Notes: generated by a model not told the origin, from the letters alone. A DNA stretch of 64,000 bases from Vibrio kanaloae (GCF_024347535.1 NZ_AP025498.1:186001-250000), one strand, 5' to 3'. Shown: positions 38,238 through 47,747, counted from the stretch's first letter. A program made the numbers and translations.

Positions 38238-38451
38238 TGCTAAACCTATATGTTGTGCGTGTAATATTGTTAGCAGGTTAGTCTTTTCCTTTAGAAAAAA
38301 GAGCACCGCTAAATTTTTGCGACACTATAACCTTACCTTTAAATAAAATGGCATACCTAATCGAGCCAAATTCGAGATAAATGAGTTATTGCACAACAGG
38401 TCACAAAAAGTATCTTTACGCTTGTCGTCGCTCATGTGCAAAAACGAAAAA

Positions 38452-38469
38452 GGCCTGCAATCGCAGACC
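38452..38469 (-). terminator. Terminator of the TetR gene
   Basis: On the minus strand GGTCTGC (38469-38463) pairs with GCAGGCC (38458-38452) with one G-T pair, followed by TTTTTCG. It lies 22 bases after the stop codon. Confidence 0.75.
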
Positions 38470-38490
38470 AAAAAAAACGTTCAAACAACG

Positions 38491-39099
38491 TTAGCTTTTC
38501 ACACCACAGCCTTTAATCACTAACTGTGTAATGAACTCCGCGGCGTCGGCATAATCTTTATCATCGAGCTTATCTTTCTGCATTACGCTGCAAATCTGCC
38601 AGCCAAAATCGGCGTAGGTTTGAGTCGCCGCCCATATGGTAAACATCAAGTGGTGTGCAGGAACATCGTCCATTAGACCTTGCGCCGACCACGTTGAGAA
38701 CTTATCGAGGATCATCTGGGATTGCTTATATAGTTCGTCACCAATCTCTTTCGGCAATACTTTAGCGCCAGACATCACTTCGTTTGCAAATACCTTAGAG
38801 GCGTGTGGATGGTCACGAGAAATGATCAACTTAGTTTGAATATATTGAGATAGGGCTTCAACAGGGTCGCTGAGCTCTTCAATCGGACGAGATGCCTCTA
38901 ACAAGGGTTGAGTGACGGTTTCTAGAACGGCATTGTAGAGCTTATCTTTGGAGCTGAAATAATAGAATACATTAGGTTTAGGGATGTCGGCCGCTTTCGC
39001 GATATCAGCCATTTTTGTTGCGGCATATCCATGAGTAGCGAATTGTTCACACGCGACTTCGATGATTAAATCTTGATTCTTTTGTCTGATCCTAGACAT
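38491..39099 (-). CDS. TetR-family regulator, RutR-like
   Basis: About 202 residues. The N-terminal TetR helix-turn-helix reads FATHGYAATKMADIAKAADI then PKPNVFYYFSSKDKLYNAVL, and the C-terminal domain (SQYIQTKLIISRDHPHASKV, FANEVMSGA) matches the YcdC/RutR-like effector type. RutR senses uracil or thymine and links pyrimidine and purine metabolism in E. coli. The ATG at 39099 gives the typical N-terminus; a longer reading starts at 39141. It follows the glycerate kinase gene on the same strand after a 160-base gap with an inverted repeat. Confidence 0.8.
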   Translation of the reverse strand: MSRIRQKNQDLIIEVACEQFATHGYAATKMADIAKAADIPKPNVFYYFSSKDKLYNAVLETVTQPLLEASRPIEELSDPVEALSQYIQTKLIISRDHPHASKVFANEVMSGAKVLPKEIGDELYKQSQMILDKFSTWSAQGLMDDVPAHHLMFTIWAATQTYADFGWQICSVMQKDKLDDKDYADAAEFITQLVIKGCGVKS

Positions 39100-39134
39100 A
39101 TTACACCCTTTACAGCTCGTTACTGAAATCATAG

Positions 39135-39153
39135 TAATCAACGTGCTTGATTA
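39135..39153. promoter_or_regulatory. Inverted repeat before the TetR gene, possible operator
   Basis: TAATCAA (39135-39141) and TTGATTA (39147-39153) are perfect inverted halves with a 5-base centre, about 36 bases upstream of the TetR start. It is not the TTGACCA-TGGTCAA site of E. coli RutR. Confidence 0.5.
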
Positions 39154-39262
39154 GTCCAGAAGATAATTTCAGAACTCAAGGTCACCGCATTGATAACCAT
39201 AAAATGGCCGCTCTATTTGTTAAGAAGCGACCATTCCATACTGTGTTTTTGAACTGTTCAAA

Positions 39263-40573
39263 TTAAAGAATCAATATCGCACGAAAGTCATTCACATTGG
39301 TCAACGTCGGCCCAGTGGTAAGAAGCACATCGACTTGCTTGAAGAAATCGTAGCTGTTATTCGCATCGAGATAGCCTTGCGCTTTAAGCGACAGGCTCGA
39401 ACCTTGTTGCCATGTTTGAGGTGTGATCCACGCGCCCGCATTGTCTTCCACACCATCAATCCCGTCGGTATCGGCGGCTAGAGCGAAGATATTGTCTTGG
39501 CCTTTAAGCTCATTATATAAACTCAACAAGAACTCACAATTACGCCCACCGCGACCATTGCCTTTAACGGTTACCGTGGTTTCACCGCCAGATAGCAATA
39601 CACAAGGCGTCTCAAATGGGTGCTTATTATTGGCCACTTGCTTAGCCAGCGCAGCGTGAACCTTCGCGACATCTCGCGCTTCCCCCTCTATGCAATCACT
39701 CAACACATAAGCGGGAATACCCAAGCCTTCAGCCTCTGCAGCCGCAGCTTCCAATGCCGACATCGGGGTGGCGATAATATGGTGCTCGGCGTTTTTCCAA
39801 CACTCATCATCCGGTTTCACTGTCTCTGATTCTGGGTTGTTCAACCATTCGAATGCCGAAGGTGGTGTTTCAATTCGATAGCGTTCCAGTATTGCCATCG
39901 CATCAAAGCGAGTGGTGATGTCTGGTACGGTCGGACCCGATGCAATCACACTGATGTCATCGCCCGGCACATCTGAAATCGCCAAAGAGACCACTCTTGC
40001 TGGGTAAGCAGCCTTTGCTAATCGCCCACCTTTGATTGAAGATAGATGCTTACGCACGCAGTTCATCTCATCAATAGCGGCCCCTGATTTAAGCAACGCC
40101 TTATTGATTTGTTGCTTCTCTGCCAAGCTGATGTCGCCGCCGGGCAAGCTTAGTAATGCAGAGCCTCCACCAGACAGTAGGCAAATCACTGTGTCGTCAG
40201 CGCTCAAGCCACTCACCAATTGCAGCATACGTTGGCTCACTTCTAAACCCATCGCATCTGGCACGGGGTGCGCGGCTTCAATCACCTCAATATGTTCGCA
40301 AGGGGCGGTGTGTTCATAACGAGTCACCACCAAGCCTTCAAGATCACGCAGTGCAAGGTCTTGTTGTTTCTTTGCCTGCCAAACCGCTTCAAGCTCTGCT
40401 GCCATTGATGCGGCTGCTTTTCCTGCTCCTATCACCACAGTTCGCCCAGCTTGGTTAGCAGAGCGATAAAAAATGTCTTGAGGAAGAAAAGGTTCGATGT
40501 GATTTTTAGGTAGCGCCTCGTTAACGGCACTGGAGAAAAGGGTTTGCAGAAACTGCTTAGCATCAATGTCCAT
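39263..40573 (-). CDS. Glycerate 2-kinase, MOFRL family
   Basis: Phosphorylates glycerate to 2-phosphoglycerate, bringing carbon from glyoxylate into glycolysis. 436 residues. The N-terminal DUF4147-type domain has TVVIGAGKAAASMAAELE, TAPCEHIEVIEAAHPVPDA and CLLSGGGSALLSLP; the C-terminal MOFRL part has CVLLSGGETTVTVKGNGRGG, RNCEFLLSL and ALAADTDGIDGVEDNAGA. In older annotation this family is called hydroxypyruvate reductase TtuD or GckA. It is last in the gcl-hyi-glxR series but 252 bases behind glxR, so it may have an extra promoter. Confidence 0.9.
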   Translation of the reverse strand: MDIDAKQFLQTLFSSAVNEALPKNHIEPFLPQDIFYRSANQAGRTVVIGAGKAAASMAAELEAVWQAKKQQDLALRDLEGLVVTRYEHTAPCEHIEVIEAAHPVPDAMGLEVSQRMLQLVSGLSADDTVICLLSGGGSALLSLPGGDISLAEKQQINKALLKSGAAIDEMNCVRKHLSSIKGGRLAKAAYPARVVSLAISDVPGDDISVIASGPTVPDITTRFDAMAILERYRIETPPSAFEWLNNPESETVKPDDECWKNAEHHIIATPMSALEAAAAEAEGLGIPAYVLSDCIEGEARDVAKVHAALAKQVANNKHPFETPCVLLSGGETTVTVKGNGRGGRNCEFLLSLYNELKGQDNIFALAADTDGIDGVEDNAGAWITPQTWQQGSSLSLKAQGYLDANNSYDFFKQVDVLLTTGPTLTNVNDFRAILIL

Positions 40574-40825
40574 CAGCCACTCCTTAGTTGACGGAGAAAA
40601 AAAGAACCCCGATACAAGGCCAAAGGGTGCCTGCTAAGATCAAGTTGGAAAGGAACAACTTCAACCTCTGCCTCGTATCAGGAACGCGTATAAAAGGAGA
40701 CGAAACTACGCGATTTATAAACAAACTGTTTGAAACTGTTGGGCTACGAATCGATAGCAGCCCTAATTAATTAACGGATAATCGGTTGATTGATTAACCA
40801 CTAAACGGACAAACCGTTAACTAGA

Positions 40826-41722
40826 TTAACGAATCGAGTGGTCAGAACGTTTCTCTATCGCTTGGATAAGCGCAGAGTGATCCCAACCTTCGCCGCCCAT
40901 TTCGGCACACTCGCCAAACAACTCCTGAGCATTAGCCGTATTCGGCAGTGCAACACCCAATTCTTGTGCGCCCGTTAGTGCTAAGTTCAGATCTTTCTGG
41001 TGAAGCGAGATTCTAAAGCCTGGATCAAAGGTGCCTTCAACCATACGCTCACCGTGTACTTCCAAGATCTTAGAGTTAGCAAAGCCTCCTAATAGAGCCT
41101 GACGTACGCGTGCTGGATCAGCACCGGCTTTCGAAGCAAAGACTAACGCTTCAGACACGGCTTCGATATTCAGAGCAACGATTATTTGGTTAGCCACTTT
41201 ACAGGTTTGGCCTGCACCGTTACCACCTACCAGCGTGATGTTCTTACCCATGATTTCGAACAGAGGTCGTGCTTTATCAAAGGCGTCTTGCTCACCGCCC
41301 ACCATTATAGTCAGCGCTGCATTGATAGCGCCTACTTCGCCACCTGATACCGGAGCATCAAGGTATGAAGCACCGCCTTCGTTAATTCGCGCTGCAATTG
41401 CTTTGGTCGCGATTGGCGAGATCGAACTCATGTCGATAACCAGTTTTCCAGCTGCTCCGCCTGCCATTAGGCCTTTCTCAACACCGTTGTCACCAAACAG
41501 GACATCTTCAACTTGAGGGGTATTCGGCACCATTAGGATAATGATATCTGCTGCTTCAGCCGCTTCCGCTGGTGAGTGGCAGACCGTTGCACCCGCTGCC
41601 ACAAGATCGGCAGGTGCTGCATTAAAGTGGTCCGACAGAATCAAATCGTGACCTGCTTTTTGAAGGTTACTCGCCATAGGTTTACCCATGATACCAGTTC
41701 CGATAAATGCAATTTTAGACAT
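40826..41722 (-). CDS. glxR: 2-Hydroxy-3-oxopropionate (tartronate semialdehyde) reductase
   Basis: Reduces tartronate semialdehyde to glycerate with NAD(P)H. 298 residues of the beta-hydroxyacid dehydrogenase family: N-terminal dinucleotide motif FIGTGIMGKPMASNLQKAGH, substrate motif YLDAPVSGGEVGAINAALTI, and catalytic Lys in GNGAGQTCKVANQIIVALNI. It follows hyi by 37 bases. The adjacent gcl and hyi fix its role against the many related reductases. Confidence 0.94.
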   Translation of the reverse strand: MSKIAFIGTGIMGKPMASNLQKAGHDLILSDHFNAAPADLVAAGATVCHSPAEAAEAADIIILMVPNTPQVEDVLFGDNGVEKGLMAGGAAGKLVIDMSSISPIATKAIAARINEGGASYLDAPVSGGEVGAINAALTIMVGGEQDAFDKARPLFEIMGKNITLVGGNGAGQTCKVANQIIVALNIEAVSEALVFASKAGADPARVRQALLGGFANSKILEVHGERMVEGTFDPGFRISLHQKDLNLALTGAQELGVALPNTANAQELFGECAEMGGEGWDHSALIQAIEKRSDHSIR

Positions 41723-41759
41723 GTTGTTCTCCTTAACGTTTGAAGGTTACCAGACGCAA

Positions 41760-42536
41760 TTAACGGTACTGGTTTAGCCAACCAAGGCCTTCTGTCGTTG
41801 TCGTTTTCGGTTTGTATTCGCAGCCAACCCAGCCTTGATAACCAAGCTCATCAAGGTAGTTCAGTACGAATGGATAATTGATTTCTCCGGTACCCGGCTC
41901 ATGTCGACCCGGGTTATCAGCCAGCTGCACGTGAGCGATTTGGCCAATGTTCTGCTGCATGGTTGGCGTAAGGTCGCCTTCCATAATCTGCATGTGATAG
42001 ATATCGTATTGGATAGAAAGGTTATCGCTCCCTACCTCTTTAATGATCGCTTTGGCTTGCTCGGTGGTGTTCAAGAAGAAGCCCGGAATATCACGGGTAT
42101 TGATCGCTTCTATCACTAAGCGGATACCTTCTGCTGCTAGCGCGTTCGCCGCGTAACGCAGGTTAATCACAAATGCCGATTGCGCATCTTGTTGGGTCAC
42201 ACCTTGTGGAACAATCCCTGCCAAGCAATTCACTTGAGTACAACCCAGTGCTTTTGCGTAAGCGATGGCTTTAGGTACACCCGCTTGAAACTCTTCAACT
42301 CGTGCTGGATCTACTGCGATACCACGGTCGCCTGCGTCCCAGTCACCCGCAGGCAAGTTGAATAGCACTTGCTCTAGGTTATTAGCGTCGAGCTTTGCTT
42401 TGATTGCCTGAGCATCAAAGGCGTAAGGGAAAAGGTATTCGACACCTTGAAAGCCCGCTTCTGCGGCAGCTTCAAAGCGATCCATAAAATCAACTTCCGT
42501 GAATAACATTGACAAGTTTGCTGCAAATTTTGCCAT
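41760..42536 (-). CDS. hyi: Hydroxypyruvate isomerase
   Basis: Interconverts hydroxypyruvate and tartronate semialdehyde. 258 residues, TIM-barrel of the xylose-isomerase-like group. Typical segments are AANLSMLFTEVDFMDRFEAA at the N-terminus, VEYLFPYAFDA, LVIEAINTRDIPGFFLNTTE, SIQYDIYHMQIMEGDL and HVQLADNPGRHEPGTGEINY. It lies between gcl and glxR as in the classical glyoxylate operon. Confidence 0.95.
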   Translation of the reverse strand: MAKFAANLSMLFTEVDFMDRFEAAAEAGFQGVEYLFPYAFDAQAIKAKLDANNLEQVLFNLPAGDWDAGDRGIAVDPARVEEFQAGVPKAIAYAKALGCTQVNCLAGIVPQGVTQQDAQSAFVINLRYAANALAAEGIRLVIEAINTRDIPGFFLNTTEQAKAIIKEVGSDNLSIQYDIYHMQIMEGDLTPTMQQNIGQIAHVQLADNPGRHEPGTGEINYPFVLNYLDELGYQGWVGCEYKPKTTTTEGLGWLNQYR

Positions 42537-42652
42537 GACTCTGTCCTTATTCTTTATCTGTAAAAATCTGGTTATTTGTAGTAAAGCCTCGCTCTATTGG
42601 AGACTTTCCGTAGAGCTAAACCTCAACTCTACGGATACACATTACTTAATAA

Positions 42653-44425
42653 TTACTTGAACGCCAGCGCCGTTGGGGCATCGCCGCGGCTTTCGGCAAG
42701 CGGTTCAAATTCGTTAATAGCATTGATCTCAACGCCCATCGCAATGTTGGTTACTCGCTCAAGAATCAGCTCAACAACAACCGGTACCTTATGCTTGTTC
42801 ATCAGTTCTTTGGCTTGCTCAAACGCAGCAGCAATTTGCTCTGGTTCACGAACTCGAATCGCCTTACAACCTAAACCTTCAACAACCGCGACATGGTCAA
42901 CACCGTAGCCTTCAAGCTCTGGCGCATTCTGGTTATCAAACGCCAGTTGTACACAATAATCGATGTCAAATTGGCGCTGCGCTTGGCGAATCAATCCTAA
43001 GTAGGAGTTGTTCACTAACACATGAATGTATGGCAAGTTAAATTGCGCGCCAACGGCCAGTTCTTCGATCATGAATTGGAAATCGTAGTCACCAGAGATG
43101 GCAACGATATCGCGATTTGGATCAGCTGCTCTTACACCCAATGCGGCTGGTGTTGTCCAACCTAGTGGGCCAGCTTGACCACAGTTGATCCAGTTACGCG
43201 GCTTATAAACATGCAGGAACTGAGCGGCAGCGATTTGCGACAAACCAATGGTGCTCACATAGCAAGTGTCACGGCCAAATGCCTTGTTCATCTCTTCATA
43301 AACACGCATCGGTTTCATTGGTGCTTCATCGAAATTGGTTTTACGCAGCATGGTCGATTTGCGTTCCTGACACTCGCTTGCCCAAGCATTTCGGTTCGGC
43401 AACTTGCCAGCGTCACGCCACTCTTGCGCCACTTCGACCATTAGCTCTAGCGCCGCCTTAGCATCAGAGACAATGCCTAAATCTGGACAGAACACTCGAC
43501 CAATTTGAGTCGGTTCAATATCTACATGTACGAATTTTCGGCCTTCGGTGTAAACATCCACAGAACCTGTATGACGGTTTGCCCAACGGTTACCCACCCC
43601 AAACACAAAATCAGAGTTGAGCATGGTTTCGTTACCGTAACGATGGGACGTTTGTAGCCCCACCATGCCCGCCATTAAGTCATGGTCATCTGAAATAGAG
43701 CCCCAACCCATCAAGGTTGGAATCACAGGAACTCCGGTGATTTCTGCAAACTGTTGGAGCAATTCAGATGCGCCAGCGTTAATCACGCCACCACCCGATA
43801 CAATCAGCGGTTTTTCCGATTGAGACATCATAGTTAATGCTTTCTCAACCTGCGCGCGAGTTGCTTGCGGTTTGTAAGGTTCTAGCGGTTCATAGGTATC
43901 GATATCAAACTCAATCTCAGCCAGCTGAACATCAATCGGTAGATCAATCAAGATTGGACCCGGACGACCCGAACGCATTAAATGAAAGGCTTTTTGAAAT
44001 GCGCGTGGCACTTGTGCAGGTTCCAGCACCGTGGTTGCCCATTTAGTGACTGGTTTAGCGATAGATTCAATGTCGACCGCTTGGAAATCTTCTTTATGAA
44101 GACGAGCTCGGGGCGCTTGGCCTGTGATACATAGAATTGGAATCGAATCAGCAGACGCAGAATAAAGACCCGTGATCATGTCCGTTCCCGCAGGACCAGA
44201 GGTACCAATACACACACCTATATTGCCTTGATTAGTACGCGTGTACCCTTCAGCCATATGGGATGCACCCTCTACGTGACGAGCTAAGACGTGGTCGATT
44301 CCTCCGAGCTTTTTCATAGCCGCATACATAGGGTTTATTGCTGCGCCGGGAACACCAAATGCGATGTCTACACCTTCACGTTTAAGCACCTCTACCGCTG
44401 CTTCAATCGCTTTCATAATTGCCAT
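42653..44425 (-). CDS. gcl: Glyoxylate carboligase
   Basis: Thiamine-diphosphate enzyme joining two glyoxylates to tartronate semialdehyde plus CO2. 590 residues with the three ThDP-family domains: N-terminal [20 protein letters not shown], where Val replaces the catalytic Glu as is characteristic of Gcl; a middle domain ([20 protein letters not shown]); and a C-terminal domain with the [11 protein letters not shown] cofactor motif. The ATG at 44425 follows GGAGG; an upstream ATG at 44437 overlaps that site. A perfect regulon palindrome lies 17 bases before the start. First gene of gcl-hyi-glxR. Confidence 0.96.
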   Translation of the reverse strand: MAIMKAIEAAVEVLKREGVDIAFGVPGAAINPMYAAMKKLGGIDHVLARHVEGASHMAEGYTRTNQGNIGVCIGTSGPAGTDMITGLYSASADSIPILCITGQAPRARLHKEDFQAVDIESIAKPVTKWATTVLEPAQVPRAFQKAFHLMRSGRPGPILIDLPIDVQLAEIEFDIDTYEPLEPYKPQATRAQVEKALTMMSQSEKPLIVSGGGVINAGASELLQQFAEITGVPVIPTLMGWGSISDDHDLMAGMVGLQTSHRYGNETMLNSDFVFGVGNRWANRHTGSVDVYTEGRKFVHVDIEPTQIGRVFCPDLGIVSDAKAALELMVEVAQEWRDAGKLPNRNAWASECQERKSTMLRKTNFDEAPMKPMRVYEEMNKAFGRDTCYVSTIGLSQIAAAQFLHVYKPRNWINCGQAGPLGWTTPAALGVRAADPNRDIVAISGDYDFQFMIEELAVGAQFNLPYIHVLVNNSYLGLIRQAQRQFDIDYCVQLAFDNQNAPELEGYGVDHVAVVEGLGCKAIRVREPEQIAAAFEQAKELMNKHKVPVVVELILERVTNIAMGVEINAINEFEPLAESRGDAPTALAFK

Positions 44426-44442
44426 TCGAACCTCCATTTCAG

Positions 44443-44454
44443 ATTGTATACAAT
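44443..44454. promoter_or_regulatory. Perfect purine-regulon palindrome upstream of gcl
   Basis: ATTGTATACAAT, identical to the xdhA and puuE sites, so close to the gcl start that binding could block initiation. Confidence 0.75.
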
Positions 44455-44589
44455 TAAACTAACTTTTGTGTACTATGAACCATCCTCGCTATTTATCAAC
44501 CCCAGAATGAAACAATTTTGTTACATCGACCCATCGCATTAAGTACGCACTCACCCTGAAAAGCTTACAATTCATTGTTTTACATAAAA

Positions 44590-44607
44590 TATCTTTACGT
44601 AAAAATA
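44590..44607. promoter_or_regulatory. Possible MarR-type operator between gcl and aceB
   Basis: TATCTTTACGTAAAAATA is an 18-bp palindrome with one mismatch, and nearly equals TATCTTAACGTAAAGATA (48331-48348) in the marR/EamA promoter region. Confidence 0.5.
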
Positions 44608-44696
44608 AATTACAAAAAGATCAAATGATAAATAAATGTTAAATACCGTTTGCTTGTTTACAATTTCTACAATATAAATATCCTTAAAAATAGCAT

Positions 44697-44708
44697 TTTG
44701 TATACAAA
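44697..44708. promoter_or_regulatory. Purine-regulon palindrome upstream of aceB
   Basis: TTTGTATACAAA is a perfect palindrome sharing the ten-base core TTGTATACAA with the other sites; it ends 30 bases before the aceB start. Confidence 0.72.
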
Positions 44709-44738
44709 GTTACATCGTATTGTTTAAAGGAGACAACA

Positions 44739-46364
44739 ATGATGAATGACGTAAAAGAGAGAGAAGAAGTACAATGTATGCAGGTACTTGGGAAGATGGA
44801 CAACTCCGAGTACAAAGAGATCTTGTCTAAAGATGCATTAAAATTCTTAGAAGCTCTCGTCAATAAGTTTGGAGATCGCCGTCATACCCTGCTAAGTGAC
44901 CGTGACGTAAAACAAGCTCAATATGACGAGGGTGAGTTACCCAATTTTAGAAAAGACACCATTTCCATTCGCCAGAATAAAGAGTGGAAAGTGGCAACAC
45001 CGCCGCCAGAGTTACTGGATCGACGCGTAGAGATCACCGGACCTATCGAAAGAAAGATGGTGATCAACGCGCTAAACTCAGGCGCGAAAGTCTTCATGTG
45101 TTGCTTTGAGGATGCCTCTTCCCCGACTTGGGCCAATATGGTCGAAGGGCAAATCAACCTAAGAGACGCCAACCTTGGCACCATTAGTTATTTCGATGAG
45201 AAGAAGCAGAAGCGTTACCAATTAAACGACGATCCTGCACTGCTGATCGCACGCCCACGAGGGATCCACCTTCCTGAGCAATCCATCCAATTCAACAATC
45301 AGCCTATCGGCGGTTGCTTGATGGACTTCGCTTTATACTTTTTCCACAACTATCAATCACGTGCACAACAAGGCTTAGGCGTTTACTACTACATTCCCAA
45401 GCTTGAGAGCATGGAAGAAGCACAGTGGTGGGACGATATTTTCAGCTTCACCGAAAACTATTTCCACGTACCCAAAGGCACAATTCGTGCGACAGTTTTG
45501 ATTGAGACACTTCCAGCCGTATTCCAAATGGAAGAGATCTTGTACGCCATGCGTGATCATATCGTGGCAATGAACTGTGGCCGTTGGGATTACATCTTCA
45601 GCTACATCAAAACGCTGAAAAACCATAAAGACCGCATCCTGCCTGACCGCCATGGGATCGGTATGGATCAAGAATTCCTCAACGCCTATAGCCAACTACT
45701 GGTGCGTACTTGTCACGCTCGTGGCGCACTGGCGATGGGTGGTATGTCGGCTTTTATTCCAGCAAAAGATCCGCAAGAAATGGCGCGTGTCACCGCCAAG
45801 GTTATCGAAGATAAGCAAAGAGAATCTCAGAACGGACACGACGGCACATGGGTCGCGCACCCTGCACTGGTTGATTTGGCAATGTCGATCTTTGATAAGC
45901 ACTTAGATGGCAAAGTAAACCAAGTGGATTTCCAAAGCCCAGAGCATGTGATCAATGCCGACTCGTTGCTAAAACCTTGTGAAGGCAGCCGCGACGAAGC
46001 AGGAGTACGTAAAAATATACGCATTGCGCTGTATTACATTGAGGCTTGGATCCAAGGCTATGGTTGTGTACCTATCTACGGCCTTATGGAAGATGCCGCG
46101 ACCGCTGAGATATCGAGAGCCAATATTTGGCAATGGATCCACCACGGGGTAACACTCGATGATGGCCAAACCTTTACCAAATCACTATTCCACTCTTGGC
46201 TTTACCAAGAGCTAGACACCATAAAACATGAAGTCGGAGACTCGCGCTATGCAGCAGGTCGATTTGAAGAGACAGCTGATCTTTTCTATCAACTTTCTAC
46301 AGCCGATGAGTTCGCTGCCTTCCTAACTTTACCCAGCTATGGGCTGTTACAAGAGTCCAGTTAG
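44739..46364 (+). CDS. aceB: Malate synthase A
   Basis: Condenses glyoxylate with acetyl-CoA to malate. 541 residues, the length of the A isoform (G is about 720). It shows the malate synthase signature around RDHIVAMNCGRWDYIFSYIK, the N-terminal PDFRKDT-like NFRKDTISIRQNKEW and the CFEDASSPTWANM motif. No isocitrate lyase gene is adjacent, so here it most likely serves glyoxylate from ureidoglycolate rather than the glyoxylate bypass. AAAGGAG precedes the start. A 9-bp perfect hairpin spans the stop codon. Confidence 0.95.
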   Translation: MMNDVKEREEVQCMQVLGKMDNSEYKEILSKDALKFLEALVNKFGDRRHTLLSDRDVKQAQYDEGELPNFRKDTISIRQNKEWKVATPPPELLDRRVEITGPIERKMVINALNSGAKVFMCCFEDASSPTWANMVEGQINLRDANLGTISYFDEKKQKRYQLNDDPALLIARPRGIHLPEQSIQFNNQPIGGCLMDFALYFFHNYQSRAQQGLGVYYYIPKLESMEEAQWWDDIFSFTENYFHVPKGTIRATVLIETLPAVFQMEEILYAMRDHIVAMNCGRWDYIFSYIKTLKNHKDRILPDRHGIGMDQEFLNAYSQLLVRTCHARGALAMGGMSAFIPAKDPQEMARVTAKVIEDKQRESQNGHDGTWVAHPALVDLAMSIFDKHLDGKVNQVDFQSPEHVINADSLLKPCEGSRDEAGVRKNIRIALYYIEAWIQGYGCVPIYGLMEDAATAEISRANIWQWIHHGVTLDDGQTFTKSLFHSWLYQELDTIKHEVGDSRYAAGRFEETADLFYQLSTADEFAAFLTLPSYGLLQESS

Positions 46365-46372
46365 GACTCTTG
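46350..46372 (+). other. Hairpin spanning the aceB stop codon
   Basis: CAAGAGTCC (46350-46358) pairs perfectly with GGACTCTTG (46364-46372), loop AGTTA. No T run follows, so it may affect translation coupling or mRNA decay rather than termination. Confidence 0.5.
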
Positions 46373-46466
46373 TACCGAACTGAATCAGTCGATGATATTC
46401 ACAAACAAGAGTAATGATTGGCTGACTTAGCTTGGTACACGGCCCCTTGAAAAACTAGGAGATAAC

Positions 46467-46907
46467 ATGGGAAGTTTGACTCTACAACAAGCGTTAACCA
46501 TCATTGATGGCACCTTAAAAGCAGGAAACAAGATCCACACAGAACCTTTGACGGTCGCCGTCTTAGACAGCGGTGGCAAGCTGATTTCTTTGCAACGTCA
46601 AGACGGCTCTAGCATGATGCGACCAGACATCGCGATTGCTAAAGCGTGGGGAGCACTCGCACTGGGTTGTTCCTCTAGAAAACTCGCCCAAGATGCTGAC
46701 AACCGACCAGCATTTATCTCCGCCGTAAACGTACTGGCACACGGAAACATGGTGCCAGTACCAGGGGGCCTACTGATTCGAGATAAGGATAAAACAGTAC
46801 TTGGTGCGATTGGCGTCAGCGGTGACATCTCAGACATCGATGAGAGCTGCGCCATTAATGGTATTGGCTGTGCAGAACTGTTCAGTGACGAGATGCTGCA
46901 AGCTTAA
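46467..46907 (+). CDS. GlcG/HbpS-family protein
   Basis: 146 residues of the GlcG-like (DUF336) family, often found next to glycolate or glyoxylate genes; some members bind haem or cobalamin. Core segments are PLTVAVLDSGGKLISLQRQD, MRPDIAIAKAWGALALG and VPGGLLIRD then GAIGVSGDISDIDE. It follows aceB by 102 bases on the same strand and ends in a strong terminator, so co-transcription is likely. Its role in the pathway is unknown. Confidence 0.87.
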   Translation: MGSLTLQQALTIIDGTLKAGNKIHTEPLTVAVLDSGGKLISLQRQDGSSMMRPDIAIAKAWGALALGCSSRKLAQDADNRPAFISAVNVLAHGNMVPVPGGLLIRDKDKTVLGAIGVSGDISDIDESCAINGIGCAELFSDEMLQA

Positions 46908-46939
46908 TTCGCTGTACTTGAAGTTCTGAGACAAGAATA

Positions 46940-46969
46940 AAAAAACCGAAGCCTGAGCTTCGGTTTTTT
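46940..46969. terminator. Bidirectional terminator
   Basis: AAAAAACCGAAGC (46940-46952) pairs with GCTTCGGTTTTTT (46957-46969), loop CTGA, between the glcG-like and DoxX genes. Confidence 0.9.
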
Positions 46970-47025
46970 TATTCATAAGTTGCGCCAACAACACTAACGA
47001 ATAACGTGTGATTAGACAAAGAGCA

Positions 47026-47463
47026 CTAACGAACAAGAACCATTAAGCGCGTCCATTTGGTGTCTTGCTTCAGCTTGTTAGACAGCCAGTAATCAACACT
47101 AAACGACCCCGCGCCAAGTACCGCTAACGCCAAATACCCACCAGCAACTGAGACGTTTTTGTAGAAATGAATCATTTGACCAGACGAACTTGGGTCGAAG
47201 TGAAACATAACACCGGAAACCAAAGAGAAAAACGCTATCGACAACGCAGTAAAGCGAGTCATAAATCCAGCTAAAATCGCAAGTCCACCACCGAGTTCAA
47301 GCAAGATAACCAAAGGCAACAAGTAAACGCTGATGCCTTGAGATGCCATGTATCCCGCCGTTCCTTCATAGCTAAATAGCTTTCCCCAACCCGCTTGAAT
47401 AAACAAGTAAGCCAATAAAATGCGAGCGAAAAAAATCGGTGTGTCGTTCAATCTAGTGTTCAT
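47026..47463 (-). CDS. DoxX-family membrane protein
   Basis: 145 residues with four hydrophobic segments. The N-terminal part FFARILLAYLFIQAGWGKLF and the second helix LPLVILLELGGGLAILAGF are typical of DoxX. The family contributes to redox or envelope-stress functions, often together with other oxidoreductases; no partner is evident here. Single gene on the minus strand. Confidence 0.85.
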   Translation of the reverse strand: MNTRLNDTPIFFARILLAYLFIQAGWGKLFSYEGTAGYMASQGISVYLLPLVILLELGGGLAILAGFMTRFTALSIAFFSLVSGVMFHFDPSSSGQMIHFYKNVSVAGGYLALAVLGAGSFSVDYWLSNKLKQDTKWTRLMVLVR

Positions 47464-47690
47464 AGTTCTAAGCCTTGATAAGTTTCATTGCCGATAGGTT
47501 ATTCGACTTAGCATTAAGATGATAACGAGAAAAATAGAACAACTTGTTTGAAATTTTAGTAGACATACTCGCATACAAATTACTGACTAAATGCGAAGAT
47601 TGACCAGCTTCTATGCTGTTACCATTGGCTGAAATTCATTGAACACTTGCTTTGAAAAAGTCAGAGAAGTAAACCCATTTAACAAACACA

Positions 47691-47719
47691 AAAAAACCGA
47701 AGCTCATCACTTCGGTTTT
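47691..47719 (-). terminator. Terminator of the marR gene
   Basis: AAAACCGAAG (47693-47702) pairs with CTTCGGTTTT (47710-47719); on the minus strand it ends in TTTTTTT. Confidence 0.85.
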
Positions 47720-47747
47720 CAAATCAGTTCGAGTTAACTCACGTCGG

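Larger units (their letters stand above)
44426..44738. promoter_or_regulatory. Divergent control region gcl / aceB
   Basis: 310 bp, AT-rich. Holds ATTGTATACAAT at 44443-44454 (gcl side), TTTGTATACAAA at 44697-44708 (aceB side), and in between a MarR-type palindrome TATCTTTACGTAAAAATA at 44590-44607. TTTGTGTACTAT near 44465 is a weaker palindrome copy. Confidence 0.7.

Noticed and set aside
38411..38428. TATCTTTACG near the lipoprotein amidohydrolase as a third MarR site
   Set aside because: Only the left half matches; the right half has no symmetry.
40588..40770. 60-codon plus-strand frame between glxR and the glycerate kinase gene
   Set aside because: No ribosome site, composition unlike a real protein, antisense to the leader of a minus-strand operon.
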